Assembly: GCF_004959775.1 (NCBI RefSeq) | Contig: NZ_SJZG01000012.1 | Coordinates: forward strand, 23,582 to 87,581 | Origin: Agromyces sp. H66 | Lineage (GTDB): Bacteria; Actinomycetota; Actinomycetes; Actinomycetales; Microbacteriaceae | Reading direction: 5' to 3' | Length of the DNA stretch: 64,000 nucleotides | Shown: piece by piece, positions 34,385 through 42,552 of the stretch | Position numbering within the stretch: the stretch's first letter is position 1 | How the letters are laid out: each line of letters begins with the position of its first letter | The notes under the pieces: generated by a model | Database searches by the model: none | What the model saw: only the letters and a program-made list of their open reading frames with translations | Told to the model about the DNA's origin: nothing | Position numbers and translations under genes: made by a program

Positions 34385-35138
34385 ACAGCTCATCGCACGG
34401 TGGCAGGGCATCGTGCTCTCGCTCGTCGGCATCGTCGCCACCGGATGGCTCGCCGCCACCGGCCGGCTCGGCCTCTACATCCATCCGCGCTACTTCGAGT
34501 TCACCGTCATCATGGCGGTGATCGCCTCGGTGCTCACGATCGCCGCATTCGCCATGGCGCCGCTTCCCGGGGAGCACGAGCAGCACGAGCACGACGAGCA
34601 CCACGAGCATCGGGGCGGAGGCCGCATCCGGGCGGTCCTCGGTACGGTCGTGGTGGTGATGGCGGCGGCCGCGCTCCTCGCGCTGCCGCCGGCCACACTC
34701 ACCTCGGCGACCGCGACCCAGCGAAGCATCAACACGTCGGCGGTGTCGGCCGGGGCCGACGCCCCCGACCTGATCGGCGGCGACACGTCCCGGTTCACGG
34801 TCAAGGACTGGGCCGTGCTGCTGCGGCAGAATCCCGATCCCGACTTCTTCGCCGGTCGCGCCATCGAGGTGACGGGCTTCGTCACGGCGTCGCCCGACGA
34901 CCCCGAGAACGTGTTCTACATCGCCCGCTTCACCGTGACGTGCTGCGCCGTGGATGCCCAGCCCGTGGGCGTGCCCGTGTACCTCCCGGGCTGGCGCGAA
35001 CAGTTCGAGCCCGACCAGTGGGTCACCGCCACCGGACTGTTCGAGGCGAACGTCGGCAGCCCAACTGCCGAGACGTTGCTGCTCACGGCCGACGAACTCG
35101 CCGTGACCGACCAACCCGACCAGCCGTATGTCTTCTGA
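34377..35138 (+). CDS. TIGR03943 family (YcgQ/DUF1980) membrane protein
   Basis: 253 residues with two N-terminal membrane helices, a His-rich loop HEQHEHDEHHEH (about residues 65-76), a third helix, and an extracytoplasmic C-terminal domain with EVTGFVTASPDDPENVFYIARFTVTCCAVDAQPVGVPVY, the family signature including a Cys pair. It overlaps the permease stop (TTG start at 34377) and probably forms a complex with it. The His-rich loop suggests divalent metal binding (inference). Confidence 0.85.
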   Translation: MREQLIARWQGIVLSLVGIVATGWLAATGRLGLYIHPRYFEFTVIMAVIASVLTIAAFAMAPLPGEHEQHEHDEHHEHRGGGRIRAVLGTVVVVMAAAALLALPPATLTSATATQRSINTSAVSAGADAPDLIGGDTSRFTVKDWAVLLRQNPDPDFFAGRAIEVTGFVTASPDDPENVFYIARFTVTCCAVDAQPVGVPVYLPGWREQFEPDQWVTATGLFEANVGSPTAETLLLTADELAVTDQPDQPYVF

Positions 35139-36579
35139 GGCGTCCGCGGCGCCCCCGGCCTCGTCGGCGGCCCGGTCGGACGACGGCCGCCAGGGTCCCT
35201 TCCGGCAGCGCCTGATCGGCACCGTCCTGGTGCTCGTCGTCGCCGTCGCGGGGTTCGGGTTCGCCGGACTCGTGCAGGGCCCGCGCCTCGACACCGCCGA
35301 GCTCGACGTCGCGAGCGCGACGCGGCTCGCGGGGGAGCGGCTGACGCTCACGCTCAATCAGCCGGTCGTCGAGATCGACGCCGCAGCCATCGAGGTCGAG
35401 CCCGCGACATCCGTCACCGCGACCGTCGACGACCGCGACATCGTGATCACCTTCGACCGACCGCTCGACTACGCGGCCGAGTACACCGTGCGGGTGCCGG
35501 GGGTGGTGGGGGCGTACCAGGCGGCACCGGCCGTCGTCGAGCATCGCTTCGCCACGCCCGACGAAGACGTGTACGTGTTGCACCGCCGAAGCCATCGGGG
35601 CGAGGCCGACCTCGTGCAGCGCAGCTCGTTCGCCGATCCCCGCCCCGAGGTGGTGTTCAGCGCGCCGCGCATCCAGGAGTTCGCCCGCGCCGGCGCGGTG
35701 CTCGTCGTCGTGACCGTCGACGACGAGGGGCGGAACGGGATCGCGCTGTCGAAGGATGCGCAGCCCGACCCCGCCGAACTCGCACTGCCGCAGGGTGCCA
35801 CGATCCGCGACCTTGCGGCGTCGACGACGCACCCGCTCGTCGGGTTCGTGCTCGACACCCCGGCCGTCGAGGGCGTCCGGCAGCATGCGGCGGAGCTGAT
35901 GACGCTGGACCTCTCGGGCACCGCGCCGGCCGCGCCGCTGCCGGTGCTCGCCCTCGACGGCACGCCGATGCGCGTCATGTCGTGGGCCTTCGTGCCGGGC
36001 ACCACGTCGCTCGTGGCGCAGGACTTCGAGCAGGGCCTGTACCTCGTCGACGCACTGGGAGGCGAATCCCCGACGCCGCTCGGCGTGCACGCCGAGATCC
36101 GCGGCTTCATCGCCGGCACGAGCGAACTCCTGGTCGCCGATCCCGATGGCGGCAGCGTCCTCGGCCTCGCCGACGGAACGGCGACCGCGCTCGAGCTCCA
36201 GACGCCGGAGCTCGCCGACAACGTCTACGCCGACCACATCAGCGTGCTCGACGGCGAGGGTCGGTACCTCGTCTCCCTCGTGCAGGCGCGCGTGGAGGCC
36301 GGCCGGAACGTGCGTTCCTCGATGCTCGCCGCCGTCGGCGCCGACGGCGAACTCTCGAAGCTGTTCGCGCCGGCGGTGCCGACGAGCGTCATCCGCGACC
36401 ACTGCACCTCGCCGAACGGGCGCTGGGTCGCCGTCGCGGAGTCACCCGACGACAGTCGCCCCGACGGCTACTCAGGCGATCCGGGTTTCACCGAGAGGAT
36501 GACCACGATCGTCGAGATCTCGACGGGACGTGTCGCGCTCAGCCTGCAGGGCGGGTTCTCGGATTGGTGTGCTCCCTGA
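35128..36579 (+). CDS. Membrane-anchored extracytoplasmic protein, Ig-like domain plus probable beta-propeller
   Basis: 483 residues. A short cytoplasmic N-terminus, one membrane helix (RLIGTVLVLVVAVAGFGFAGLV, about 28-49), an Ig-like segment (RLTLTLNQPVVEIDAAAIEVEP through YTVRVPGVVG) and then repeated WD40/YncE-like strands. It overlaps the preceding gene by 11 bp, so it belongs to the same operon as the permease pair. I do not recognise a specific function; anchoring or sensing at the surface is a guess. Confidence 0.7.
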   Translation: MSSEASAAPPASSAARSDDGRQGPFRQRLIGTVLVLVVAVAGFGFAGLVQGPRLDTAELDVASATRLAGERLTLTLNQPVVEIDAAAIEVEPATSVTATVDDRDIVITFDRPLDYAAEYTVRVPGVVGAYQAAPAVVEHRFATPDEDVYVLHRRSHRGEADLVQRSSFADPRPEVVFSAPRIQEFARAGAVLVVVTVDDEGRNGIALSKDAQPDPAELALPQGATIRDLAASTTHPLVGFVLDTPAVEGVRQHAAELMTLDLSGTAPAAPLPVLALDGTPMRVMSWAFVPGTTSLVAQDFEQGLYLVDALGGESPTPLGVHAEIRGFIAGTSELLVADPDGGSVLGLADGTATALELQTPELADNVYADHISVLDGEGRYLVSLVQARVEAGRNVRSSMLAAVGADGELSKLFAPAVPTSVIRDHCTSPNGRWVAVAESPDDSRPDGYSGDPGFTERMTTIVEISTGRVALSLQGGFSDWCAP

Positions 36580-36889
36580 CGAGCCGCGAGCGTCGTGCGC
36601 CGCCGGTCCGCCGCAGGTGCCCGAGCGCGCGGGTGAACCAGGCGCCGGATTTCGCGGAGTCCACGGGCCCGGGCGGCAACGGCACCGTCGTGTGCTCGTC
36701 GGGTGCACGCAGGCGCACGGTGTGCCCGGAGACCTGGTCGACCTCGTCGGCGGTCGGCTTCGGCGCCGTGTGCGGGCTCCACTTCACGCCGTCCCAGTAG
36801 CGCAACCGCGCGGCATCCGACTCGCGGTCCCTGAGCTCCGTCGAAGGGTCGTCGTACCAGCCGGCGCGCCGCCCGGACTCACGCGTCAC
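36539..36889 (-). CDS. DUF2510 domain protein carrying a REP-like insert
   Basis: 116 residues. GWYDDP and LRYWDGVKWSPHT are the two halves of the DUF2510 motif, a short membrane-proximal domain common in actinobacteria. Between them are residues DPSTELRDRESD, encoded by a copy of the GGTCCCTGAGCT...GTCGAAGGG repeat (36826-36850). The usual DUF2510 loop is shorter. It overlaps the convergent gene at its 3' end by 41 bp and the TauE/SafE stop by 11 bp at its start. No membrane helix is visible. Function unknown. Confidence 0.7.
   Translation of the reverse strand: MTRESGRRAGWYDDPSTELRDRESDAARLRYWDGVKWSPHTAPKPTADEVDQVSGHTVRLRAPDEHTTVPLPPGPVDSAKSGAWFTRALGHLRRTGGARRSRLVREHTNPRTRPAG
36826..36850. 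repeat. REP-like repeat copy inside the DUF2510 gene
   Basis: GGTCCCTGAGCT followed by CCGTCGAAGGGTC. Related copies are at 39781 and 42084 in intergenic DNA. In this reading frame it encodes PSTELRDR, so it has become part of a coding sequence. Confidence 0.65.
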
Positions 36890-37697
36890 GCGGCCGCTCC
36901 CGCCTCCGCAGCGCGATCGCGCGAACGGTCAGCTGCACCGCGGCGACGATGACGAGCGCCGCGAACAGGCGCGCCGACCATTCCGGCGAGAGCAGGAACG
37001 CGATGGCGACCCCGGCGAACGACGCCGCCGTGGCCGCGACGCCCACGATGACGGCGGCGCGCAGGTCGACGATGCCGGCTCGTGCGTTCGCGATCGTGCC
37101 GCTCACCGCGGTCGGGATCATCACCGCAAGCGACGTGCCCTTCGCCACCAGATCGCTCATGCCGAACAACGCGATGAACGCGGGCACCATGATGATGCCG
37201 CCGCCGATCCCGAACAGGCCCGAGGCGAAGCCGATGGCGACGCCGAGCGCCAGCATGGCGGCGACCGAGGCCACGTCGAACTCGAGTGCGCCGTCGCCCC
37301 GCTCCGGGATCGCCAGCAGCATGCGGACCGCCACGGCGACGAGCAGGGCGATGAAGAGCCAGCGCAACCAGCCGAGCGAGAGGCGCCGCAGCAGCCACGA
37401 TCCGACCCACGACCCGGCGATGCCGCCGATCGCGACGAACAGCGTCGCGAGCAGGTCGACCTGCCCGTTCACGAGATACGTGATGGAGCCGGCGACGGCG
37501 GCCGGCACGATCGCCGCGAGCGAGGCCGACGACGCCCGGCGCTGGTTCATGCCGGCGAAGGTCATGAGGAGGGGCACCATGAGGATTCCCCCACCGACGC
37601 CGAAGGCACCGGAGAGGAGGCCTCCGGCCGCCCCGACGAGCGCGAGTCGCACCCAGGGGAGCCGTGCCCGGCCGGCGGGCGCGGCGGGGGAGGTCAC
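36879..37697 (-). CDS. TauE/SafE family membrane transporter
   Basis: 272 residues with eight likely helices and the family's two glycine-rich repeats, [21 protein letters not shown] and [20 protein letters not shown]. Members export or import small anions such as sulfite, sulfoacetate or sulfide. The GTG at 37697 lies 6 nt after TACAGT (37704-37709), so it is probably leaderless. DUF2510 follows on the same strand with an 11-bp overlap. Substrate not predictable. Confidence 0.9.
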   Translation of the reverse strand: MTSPAAPAGRARLPWVRLALVGAAGGLLSGAFGVGGGILMVPLLMTFAGMNQRRASSASLAAIVPAAVAGSITYLVNGQVDLLATLFVAIGGIAGSWVGSWLLRRLSLGWLRWLFIALLVAVAVRMLLAIPERGDGALEFDVASVAAMLALGVAIGFASGLFGIGGGIIMVPAFIALFGMSDLVAKGTSLAVMIPTAVSGTIANARAGIVDLRAAVIVGVAATAASFAGVAIAFLLSPEWSARLFAALVIVAAVQLTVRAIALRRRERPRDA

Positions 37698-37732
37698 CAG
37701 AACACTGTAGCGGCGGACCGGCGGACGCGCGT

Positions 37733-38284
37733 TCAGGCCGCCGTGCGATCGACGGACGACGCGGTGGTGCCGAGGGCCTCGCGGCGGCCGTCGTGGGAGT
37801 CGTTCCCATGGCCGGCCGCCGGCACCCGGAGCCCGGTTCCGGCATCCGTCGTGTCCGGCAGGTGCGAGGCGACGGCCGCCGCGCGCCGGACCCCGCGCGC
37901 GACCAGCACGAGCAGCACGCCGAACACGGCGCCGCCGGCGTTCATGACGAGGTCGCGCGGGTCGGAGATGCGATCGGCGGCGGGCACCTGGACGAGTTCG
38001 ATCAGCGCGGTGAAGGCGAACCCCGCGACGACGGCGAACGGCCAGCGGCGCCGCGGCAGGAGGAGCGCGGCGAAGACGCCCACGGGAATGAACATCGCCA
38101 CGTTGAACGCCATCTCGGCGAGATAGCCCGTCGTCCAGGTGACGGTCGCGGTCCACGCGTCCGGATTCAGGATGCCGCCGTCGAGCTGGTTTCCGCTGCC
38201 GTGCCACGGTGCCGGCCCGACCGTGAGCCACAGCACGGCGAGGGCGTAGACGAGGGCGAAGAAACGCAGGGGGCGGCGGTTCAT
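37733..38284 (-). CDS. VanZ family protein
   Basis: 183 residues with four to five helices; [22 protein letters not shown] and [33 protein letters not shown] are the VanZ signatures. VanZ of enterococci gives low-level teicoplanin resistance; most homologues have no known function. A hydrophilic tail of about 45 residues follows. ATG 38284 is 6 nt after CAGAAT on the minus strand. Longer frames upstream have no support. Confidence 0.85.
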   Translation of the reverse strand: MNRRPLRFFALVYALAVLWLTVGPAPWHGSGNQLDGGILNPDAWTATVTWTTGYLAEMAFNVAMFIPVGVFAALLLPRRRWPFAVVAGFAFTALIELVQVPAADRISDPRDLVMNAGGAVFGVLLVLVARGVRRAAAVASHLPDTTDAGTGLRVPAAGHGNDSHDGRREALGTTASSVDRTAA

Positions 38285-38650
38285 GCCACGATTCTGCCCC
38301 GATTCGCACCGAGTCGGCTGGCATCTTGCCGCATGTCCCCTCTTGGAGGGACAAATCGCAGCGTCATGCAGGGTCACGATCCGGTCGCGAACGGTGTGCA
38401 GCGGGGGTCGAAACCGCTATGGTGGCCTTCAACGATTCCTCCATCTAGCGGGCACTCGCCCGTGCCTCCACCTGATTGCCCGGAGGCGGACCGATCCGCG
38501 TGGCATGACCCGATACGAGACGGCGGATGCCTGAGCGCACACCCGCCCCTCGCCCCCTCGCTTCGGCGGCACCGGGCCGTCGGGGTCGCGATCGAACCCT
38601 CGATCGCATCGGGCACGCGATCGCGGCCCGCAAGACAGAAGGACAGCAGT
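38285..38650. other. 366-bp intergenic region: divergent promoters and cspA leader
   Basis: No gene recognised. It holds the VanZ promoter (CAGAAT, about 38291-38296), a TGTCCC-N8-GGGACA inverted repeat (38334-38353) that could be an operator, and probably a long 5' leader for the cold-shock gene at 38651, as is usual for cspA-type mRNAs. The leader contains a GCCTCCACC-N-GGAGGC hairpin near 38464-38487. The transcription start is not clear. Confidence 0.4.
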
Positions 38651-38854
38651 ATGGCAACCGGAACCGTCAAGTGGTTCAACGCCGAAAAGGGCTTCGGCTT
38701 CATCGCCCCCGACGACGGCTCGGCCGACGTCTTCGCGCACTTCAGCGCCATCACGGGCAGCGGCTACCGTTCGCTCGATGAGGGCCAGAAGGTCGAGTTC
38801 GAGGTCGCGCAGGGCCCCAAGGGCCTCCAGGCCGAGAACATCCGCGCCCTCTAG
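38651..38854 (+). CDS. cspA: Cold-shock protein, CspA family
   Basis: 67 residues, one cold-shock (OB-fold) domain. RNP1 is KGFGFIAP and RNP2 is DVFAHFSAI. Binds single-stranded RNA/DNA and melts mRNA structure. AAGGA lies 7 nt before the ATG. Nearly identical in sequence to the second copy at 41861 over the first 30 residues. Terminated by the hairpin at 38864. Confidence 0.96.
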   Translation: MATGTVKWFNAEKGFGFIAPDDGSADVFAHFSAITGSGYRSLDEGQKVEFEVAQGPKGLQAENIRAL

Positions 38855-38863
38855 GTCGCAACA

Positions 38864-38907
38864 CGACGAACGCCGTCGCTGCCCACGGGCCGCGACGGCG
38901 TTCGTCG
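38864..38907. terminator. Terminator between cspA and the epimerase gene
   Basis: Perfect 16-bp arms (38864-38879, 38892-38907) with a 12-nt loop, 10 bp after the cspA stop and just before the convergent epimerase stop. Confidence 0.85.
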
Positions 38908-38914
38908 TCGGCGC

Positions 38915-39766
38915 TCAGTCCGACCGGCTCTCGTCGCGCCAGGAGTGGCGCGGTTCGTAGCCGAGCAGCCGGCGCGCCTTCTCGATGGAGAGCAGCGTGT
39001 CGTTGACGCCGAGATCGCCGCGCACCGGGACATCCGGGAACACTTCGGCGACGAGTTCGGCGTTCGGCCGGCTCATCACCGTGTCGGCGGCCGCGATGAT
39101 GAACCGTTCGAAGCCCGGCCCCGCCTTCGCGAGCGCGAGGCTCACGGCCTGCGCGCCGTCGCGTGCGTCGATGTACCCCCAGAGGTTCCACTTGCGCAGC
39201 GTCGCGTCGGCGTCGAACGAGCCGAACGCCTCGTAGTCGTCGGGGTCCATCACGTTCGAGAACCTGAGCGCCGTGATCGACAGCGCGGGATCCCAGCGCA
39301 CGAGTTCGATCGCCAGCTGCTCCTCGAGGTGCTTCACGAGCGAGTACGTGCTCTCGGGCCGGGCCGGATACTCCTCGTCGACCGGGATGTAGGGCGGCGG
39401 GGTGTCGAACGGAAGGCCGAGCACCGTCTCGCTCGACGCGTACACGATGCGCCGGATCCCGAGCCGTCGCGCGGCCTGGAAGACGTTGTACGTCGCGAGC
39501 ATGTTGTTGTGGAAGGTCGCCGCGTCGCCCTCGAGCCCGGGTGCCGGGATGGCCGCGAGGTGCACGATCGCGTCCACGCCCGCGTGGCGGTCGTCGACTC
39601 CCGCGATGGCGTCGACGACCTGCCCGTAGTCGGTCATCTCGACGCGGATGAATCCCCCGCGCCTTCCGTGCAGGTCGAGGTTCCAGACCTCGTGGCCTTC
39701 CTCCTGCAGCGTGCGGACGACGGTGCGGCCGAGCTTGCCGGTTCCCCCGGTGACGATGATGCGCAT
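38915..39766 (-). CDS. NAD-dependent epimerase/dehydratase (extended SDR)
   Basis: 283 residues. N-terminal TGGTGKLGRTVV cofactor motif, VDAIVHLAAIPAPG, YASSETVLG and the catalytic YSLVK (Tyr-x-x-x-Lys). The C-terminal GYEPRHSWRDE is typical. Acts on a nucleotide sugar or related compound. ATG 39766 lies 6 nt after CAGACT (minus strand), so leaderless expression is likely. Substrate not predictable; monocistronic. Confidence 0.88.
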   Translation of the reverse strand: MRIIVTGGTGKLGRTVVRTLQEEGHEVWNLDLHGRRGGFIRVEMTDYGQVVDAIAGVDDRHAGVDAIVHLAAIPAPGLEGDAATFHNNMLATYNVFQAARRLGIRRIVYASSETVLGLPFDTPPPYIPVDEEYPARPESTYSLVKHLEEQLAIELVRWDPALSITALRFSNVMDPDDYEAFGSFDADATLRKWNLWGYIDARDGAQAVSLALAKAGPGFERFIIAAADTVMSRPNAELVAEVFPDVPVRGDLGVNDTLLSIEKARRLLGYEPRHSWRDESRSD

Positions 39767-39780
39767 GCGTCCAGTCTGCA

Positions 39781-39824
39781 CTTCGACAGGCTCAGGGACC
39801 GAACGCTCGCCGAGCCCGTCGAAG
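39781..39824. repeat. REP-like palindromic repeat
   Basis: CTTCGACAGGCTCAGGGACC at 39781-39800 followed by an inverted copy of its first part ending at 39824 (GAGCCCGTCGAAG), 12 of 13 matching. The same word occurs reversed at 42084 and inside a gene at 36826. Confidence 0.65.
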
Positions 39825-39877
39825 CGCGATCGCGCAACCACTCGCCGACCACGGCGCCGCATCGTAGGCTCCTGCCT

Positions 39878-40534
39878 ATGGCCGACGACCCCGACCGTCC
39901 GGGTGCCGACGAGTGGGTGCCGCCCGGTGCCGACCTCGCGGGCCTGCGCCGCGCCGCCCACGAGTGCCGCGGCTGCGAGCTCTGGCGCGACGCCACCCAG
40001 GTCGTGTTCTCGAGCGGGCGGGCCGGCGCCGCGATCATGCTCGTGGGCGAACAGCCCGGCGACCGCGAGGACCTCGAGGGGAAGCCCTTCGTCGGCCCGT
40101 CGGGGCGATTGCTCGCCGACGCCGTCGACGCGGCGGGCATCGCACGCGAGGGGGTGTACGTGACGAACGCCGTGAAGCACTTCCGCTTCGAGCGCCGCGG
40201 AACGCGGCGGATCCACATGAAGCCCGCGGTGGCCCACATCGTCGCCTGCCGACCGTGGCTCGAGGCCGAGTTCGAGGCGGTCGGTCCCGGCGTCATCGTG
40301 GCGCTCGGCGCCACCGCAGCGCGTTCGGTGCTCGGGCGCACCGTGCGCATCGGCGAGGTGCGCGGCCGGGTGCTGCCGCCGGATGCCGCGGGCGGGGCAT
40401 CCGTCTTCCCGGTGCCGGTGCTCGTGACGACGCATCCGTCGGCCCTGCTGCGCATCGAGGACGCCGCCGACCGGCGCGCCGCCTACGCGACGTTCGTCGA
40501 CGAACTACGCATCGCGGCCGATATCGCGCAGTGA
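39878..40534 (+). CDS. udgX: UdgX-type uracil-DNA glycosylase
   Basis: 218 residues of the family-4/UdgX group. Fe-S-type cysteines begin CRGCELWRDATQ (Cys30, Cys33), and CRPW lies further on; active-site block LVGEQPGDREDLEGKPFVGPSG; and the R-loop motif RRGTRRIHMKP. The RRIH motif, with His113 here, defines UdgX, which after removing uracil stays covalently bonded to the DNA abasic site. ATG 39878 lies 7 nt after TAGGCT (39865-39870), so it is probably leaderless. Monocistronic. Ordinary family-4 enzymes lack the R-loop. Confidence 0.93.
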   Translation: MADDPDRPGADEWVPPGADLAGLRRAAHECRGCELWRDATQVVFSSGRAGAAIMLVGEQPGDREDLEGKPFVGPSGRLLADAVDAAGIAREGVYVTNAVKHFRFERRGTRRIHMKPAVAHIVACRPWLEAEFEAVGPGVIVALGATAARSVLGRTVRIGEVRGRVLPPDAAGGASVFPVPVLVTTHPSALLRIEDAADRRAAYATFVDELRIAADIAQ

Positions 40535-40582
40535 ACGCCGTGGATCCGCGAGCCCTCACAGCGCCTTCCCATTCCAAGGCAC

Positions 40583-40714
40583 TAGACTCGAGACATCTAC
40601 AGCGGGTGGTTTACCCGCATTACACGGCTGGGAAGTCGACGACCAGCTGGGAATGACATCTCTCACACCGAAACCCTCGGTGCGATCCGGGCGACGAAGC
40701 CCCGCACCGGCTCC
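40583..40714 (+). promoter_or_regulatory. Promoter and structured leader of the desaturase gene
   Basis: TAGACT (40583-40588) is a -10-like box giving a leader of about 120 nt. The leader can form GCGGGT/ACCCGC (40602-40618), GCTGG/CCAGC around 40627-40650, and CGGTGCG/CGCACCG (40678-40709), the last ending 5 nt before the start codon. No purine-rich ribosome-binding site is seen at the usual distance. Temperature-dependent control is possible (inference). Confidence 0.45.
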
Positions 40715-41752
40715 ATGGACATCACACGGAGCTATACGGCACTTTCCCGGGTCGTTCGCGAATCCGGTCTCCTGAACCGCGCTCGCTGGTTCTACGTCTC
40801 ACTCGTCTCACTGCTCACGCTCGCCCTCGGCGGGGCGATCGCCGGGTTCTTCCTGCTCGGCGACTCGTGGTTCCAGCTCCTGATCGCGGGCGCACTGGGC
40901 CTGATCTTCACGCAGTTCGCCTTCCTCGCCCACGAGGCCTCGCACCGTGCGGTGCTCGAATCGGGTCCCGCGAACGACCGGGTCGGGCGCTTCCTCGCGG
41001 CCGGAGTGGTCGGCATCAGCTACGCCTGGTGGATGACGAAGCACACGCGCCACCACGCCAACCCGAACAAGATCGGCAAGGACCCCGACATCGACTTCGA
41101 CACGATCTCCTTCACGGAGGAGTCGGCGGCGAAGCAGCGCGGCGTCATGGCGCTCATCACGCGCAGGCAGGGCTGGCTGTTCTTCCCGCTGCTCACGCTC
41201 GAGGGCCTGAACCTGCACATGACGTCGATCCGCACGCTCTTCGCGCGGGGGCCCGTCAAGGGTCGCTGGATCGAGCTCGGCCTCATGGCCGCGCGGTTCG
41301 CGATCTACTTCGGGGCGATCTTCACGTTCCTCCCGCTCGGCATGGCGTTCGCGTTCATCGGCGTGCAGCTCGCGGTGTTCGGCATCTACATGGGCGCCTC
41401 GTTCGCACCCAACCACAAGGGCATGCCGATCATCCCGAAGGACGCGAAGCTCGACTTCTTCTCGAAGCAGGTGCTGACCTCGCGGAACATCTCGGGCGGC
41501 TGGTGGGCGAACCTGCTCTACGGCGGCCTGAACTACCAGATCGAGCACCACCTCTTCCCGAACATGCCGCGCCCCCACCTCGCGAAGACCCGCGAGATCG
41601 TGCGGGAGTACTGCCGCACGCTCGACGTGCCCTACACCGAGACGACGATGCTGCAGTCGTATGCCATCGTCGTCCGCTACCTCAACCGCGTCGGCCTCGC
41701 CGCGCGCGACCCATTCGACTGCCCGATGGTGAACCAGTTCCGTCGGGTCTGA
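40715..41752 (+). CDS. Membrane fatty-acid desaturase (acyl-lipid/acyl-CoA type)
   Basis: 345 residues with four likely helices and the three histidine boxes that hold the di-iron centre: HEASH (about residue 72), HTRHH (about 109) and NYQIEHHLFP (about 275). It introduces a double bond into membrane fatty acids. Placement between two cold-shock genes fits a role in membrane fluidity at low temperature. The start has no clear ribosome-binding site and follows a hairpin directly. Confidence 0.92.
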   Translation: MDITRSYTALSRVVRESGLLNRARWFYVSLVSLLTLALGGAIAGFFLLGDSWFQLLIAGALGLIFTQFAFLAHEASHRAVLESGPANDRVGRFLAAGVVGISYAWWMTKHTRHHANPNKIGKDPDIDFDTISFTEESAAKQRGVMALITRRQGWLFFPLLTLEGLNLHMTSIRTLFARGPVKGRWIELGLMAARFAIYFGAIFTFLPLGMAFAFIGVQLAVFGIYMGASFAPNHKGMPIIPKDAKLDFFSKQVLTSRNISGGWWANLLYGGLNYQIEHHLFPNMPRPHLAKTREIVREYCRTLDVPYTETTMLQSYAIVVRYLNRVGLAARDPFDCPMVNQFRRV

Positions 41753-41860
41753 TCGACCACGCACTTCCGGCGGCGGACGTCGCCGTCGGAACCCCGCACG
41801 GCCCCGAGTCGTGCACGTCGCAGCCGCTTCGGCGGCTCGGCTTTACAGAAGGAAAAGAAT

Positions 41861-42067
41861 ATGGCAACCGGAACCGTCAAGTGGTTCAACGCCGACAAGG
41901 GCTTCGGCTTCATCGCCCCGGATGACGGCTCTGCCGACGTCTTCGCGCACTTCAGCGCGATCGCGTCGGGCGGATACCGCTCGCTCGAGGAGAACCAGAA
42001 GGTCGAATTCGAGACCGCCCGCGGCCCCAAGGGCCTGCAGGCCGAGAACATCACCGTCATCGCGTAG
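41861..42067 (+). CDS. cspA: Cold-shock protein, CspA family (second copy)
   Basis: 68 residues, RNP1 KGFGFIAP and RNP2 DVFAHFSAI. It differs from the 38651 copy mainly around residues 40-55 and at the C-terminus. AAGGA lies 8 nt upstream of the ATG. About 110 bp downstream of the desaturase; may be expressed from the same message or its own promoter. Confidence 0.96.
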   Translation: MATGTVKWFNADKGFGFIAPDDGSADVFAHFSAIASGGYRSLEENQKVEFETARGPKGLQAENITVIA

Positions 42068-42083
42068 TTCTCGCATCCCCACC

Positions 42084-42107
42084 GGTCCCTGAGCTTGTCG
42101 AAGGGCC
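42084..42107. repeat. REP-like repeat, inverse orientation
   Basis: GGTCCCTGAGCTTGTCGAAG plus GGCC, immediately after the second cspA. Reverse complement of the core at 39781-39800 with one difference in 20. Confidence 0.65.
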
Positions 42108-42114
42108 GGTCGAC

Positions 42115-42167
42115 GAGCGGATGCCGCAGCCGGCGCCTCCCAGTGAGGCGCGGCGCGGCATCCGTTC
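42115..42167. terminator. Hairpin terminator after second cspA
   Basis: Outer arms GAGCGGATGCCGC (42115-42127) and GCGGCATCCGTTC (42155-42167), 12 of 13 paired, with an inner GCCTC/GAGGC hairpin. Lies between convergent cspA and the VOC remnant. Confidence 0.65.
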
Positions 42168-42206
42168 GCGCATTTCCGGGGAGTGCCGGCGGCGAGCGGT
42201 GCGTCC

Positions 42207-42512
42207 TCAGGACCCTTCGCCGGCGATGTTCACGAGCCAGCTCACGCCGAACCGGTCGACGAGCATGCCGAAGCTGTCGCCCCAGGGGGCGGTCTCGAGC
42301 GGCTCGACGACCCGGCCGCCCTCGGCGAGCTGCTCCCAGTAGCTGCGCAGGGTCGCGTCGTCGTCGCCCGAGAGCGAGACCGAGAAGCCCTCGTGACCGC
42401 GGAACTCCAGGTGCTTCGGCGTGGCCCGATTCTGCTCCGGATGCCGCGACTTCGCGACTCCCCCGAATCGCCCACTTGACGACCACCATGCCCGGACGTA
42501 ACCTGTAATCAA
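42207..42512 (-). pseudogene. Truncated VOC (PhnB-like) gene
   Basis: The C-terminal half of a PhnB/3-demethylubiquinone-methyltransferase-like VOC protein is clear: FSVSLSGDDDATLRSYWEQLAEGG, ETAPWGDSFGMLVDRFGVSWLVNI. The N-terminal half (first strand pair and FYxxVFGG region) is missing; the open frame upstream of about 42425 is unrelated sequence running into the ArsR promoter. Probably a remnant of a deletion next to the ArsR operon. It could still be transcribed, but a functional dimer domain is unlikely. Confidence 0.65.
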
Positions 42513-42525
42513 TCAATTGGTTGAT
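42476..42525 (+). promoter_or_regulatory. Promoter and operator of the ArsR-SRPBCC-VOC operon
   Basis: TTGACG (42476-42481), 17-bp spacer, TAACCT (42499-42504). Immediately downstream, at 42508-42525, an AT-rich 18-bp sequence reads the same on both strands at 16 of 18 positions, with arms ATCAA/TTGAT. A dimeric ArsR-type repressor bound there would cover the transcription start. Confidence 0.75.
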
Positions 42526-42552
42526 CAATGAATGAGTTGACAAAGGTGAGTG

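Noticed and set aside
40583..40714. tRNA or known riboswitch in the desaturase leader
   Set aside because: No cloverleaf, CCA end or conserved riboswitch core could be found; only simple hairpins.
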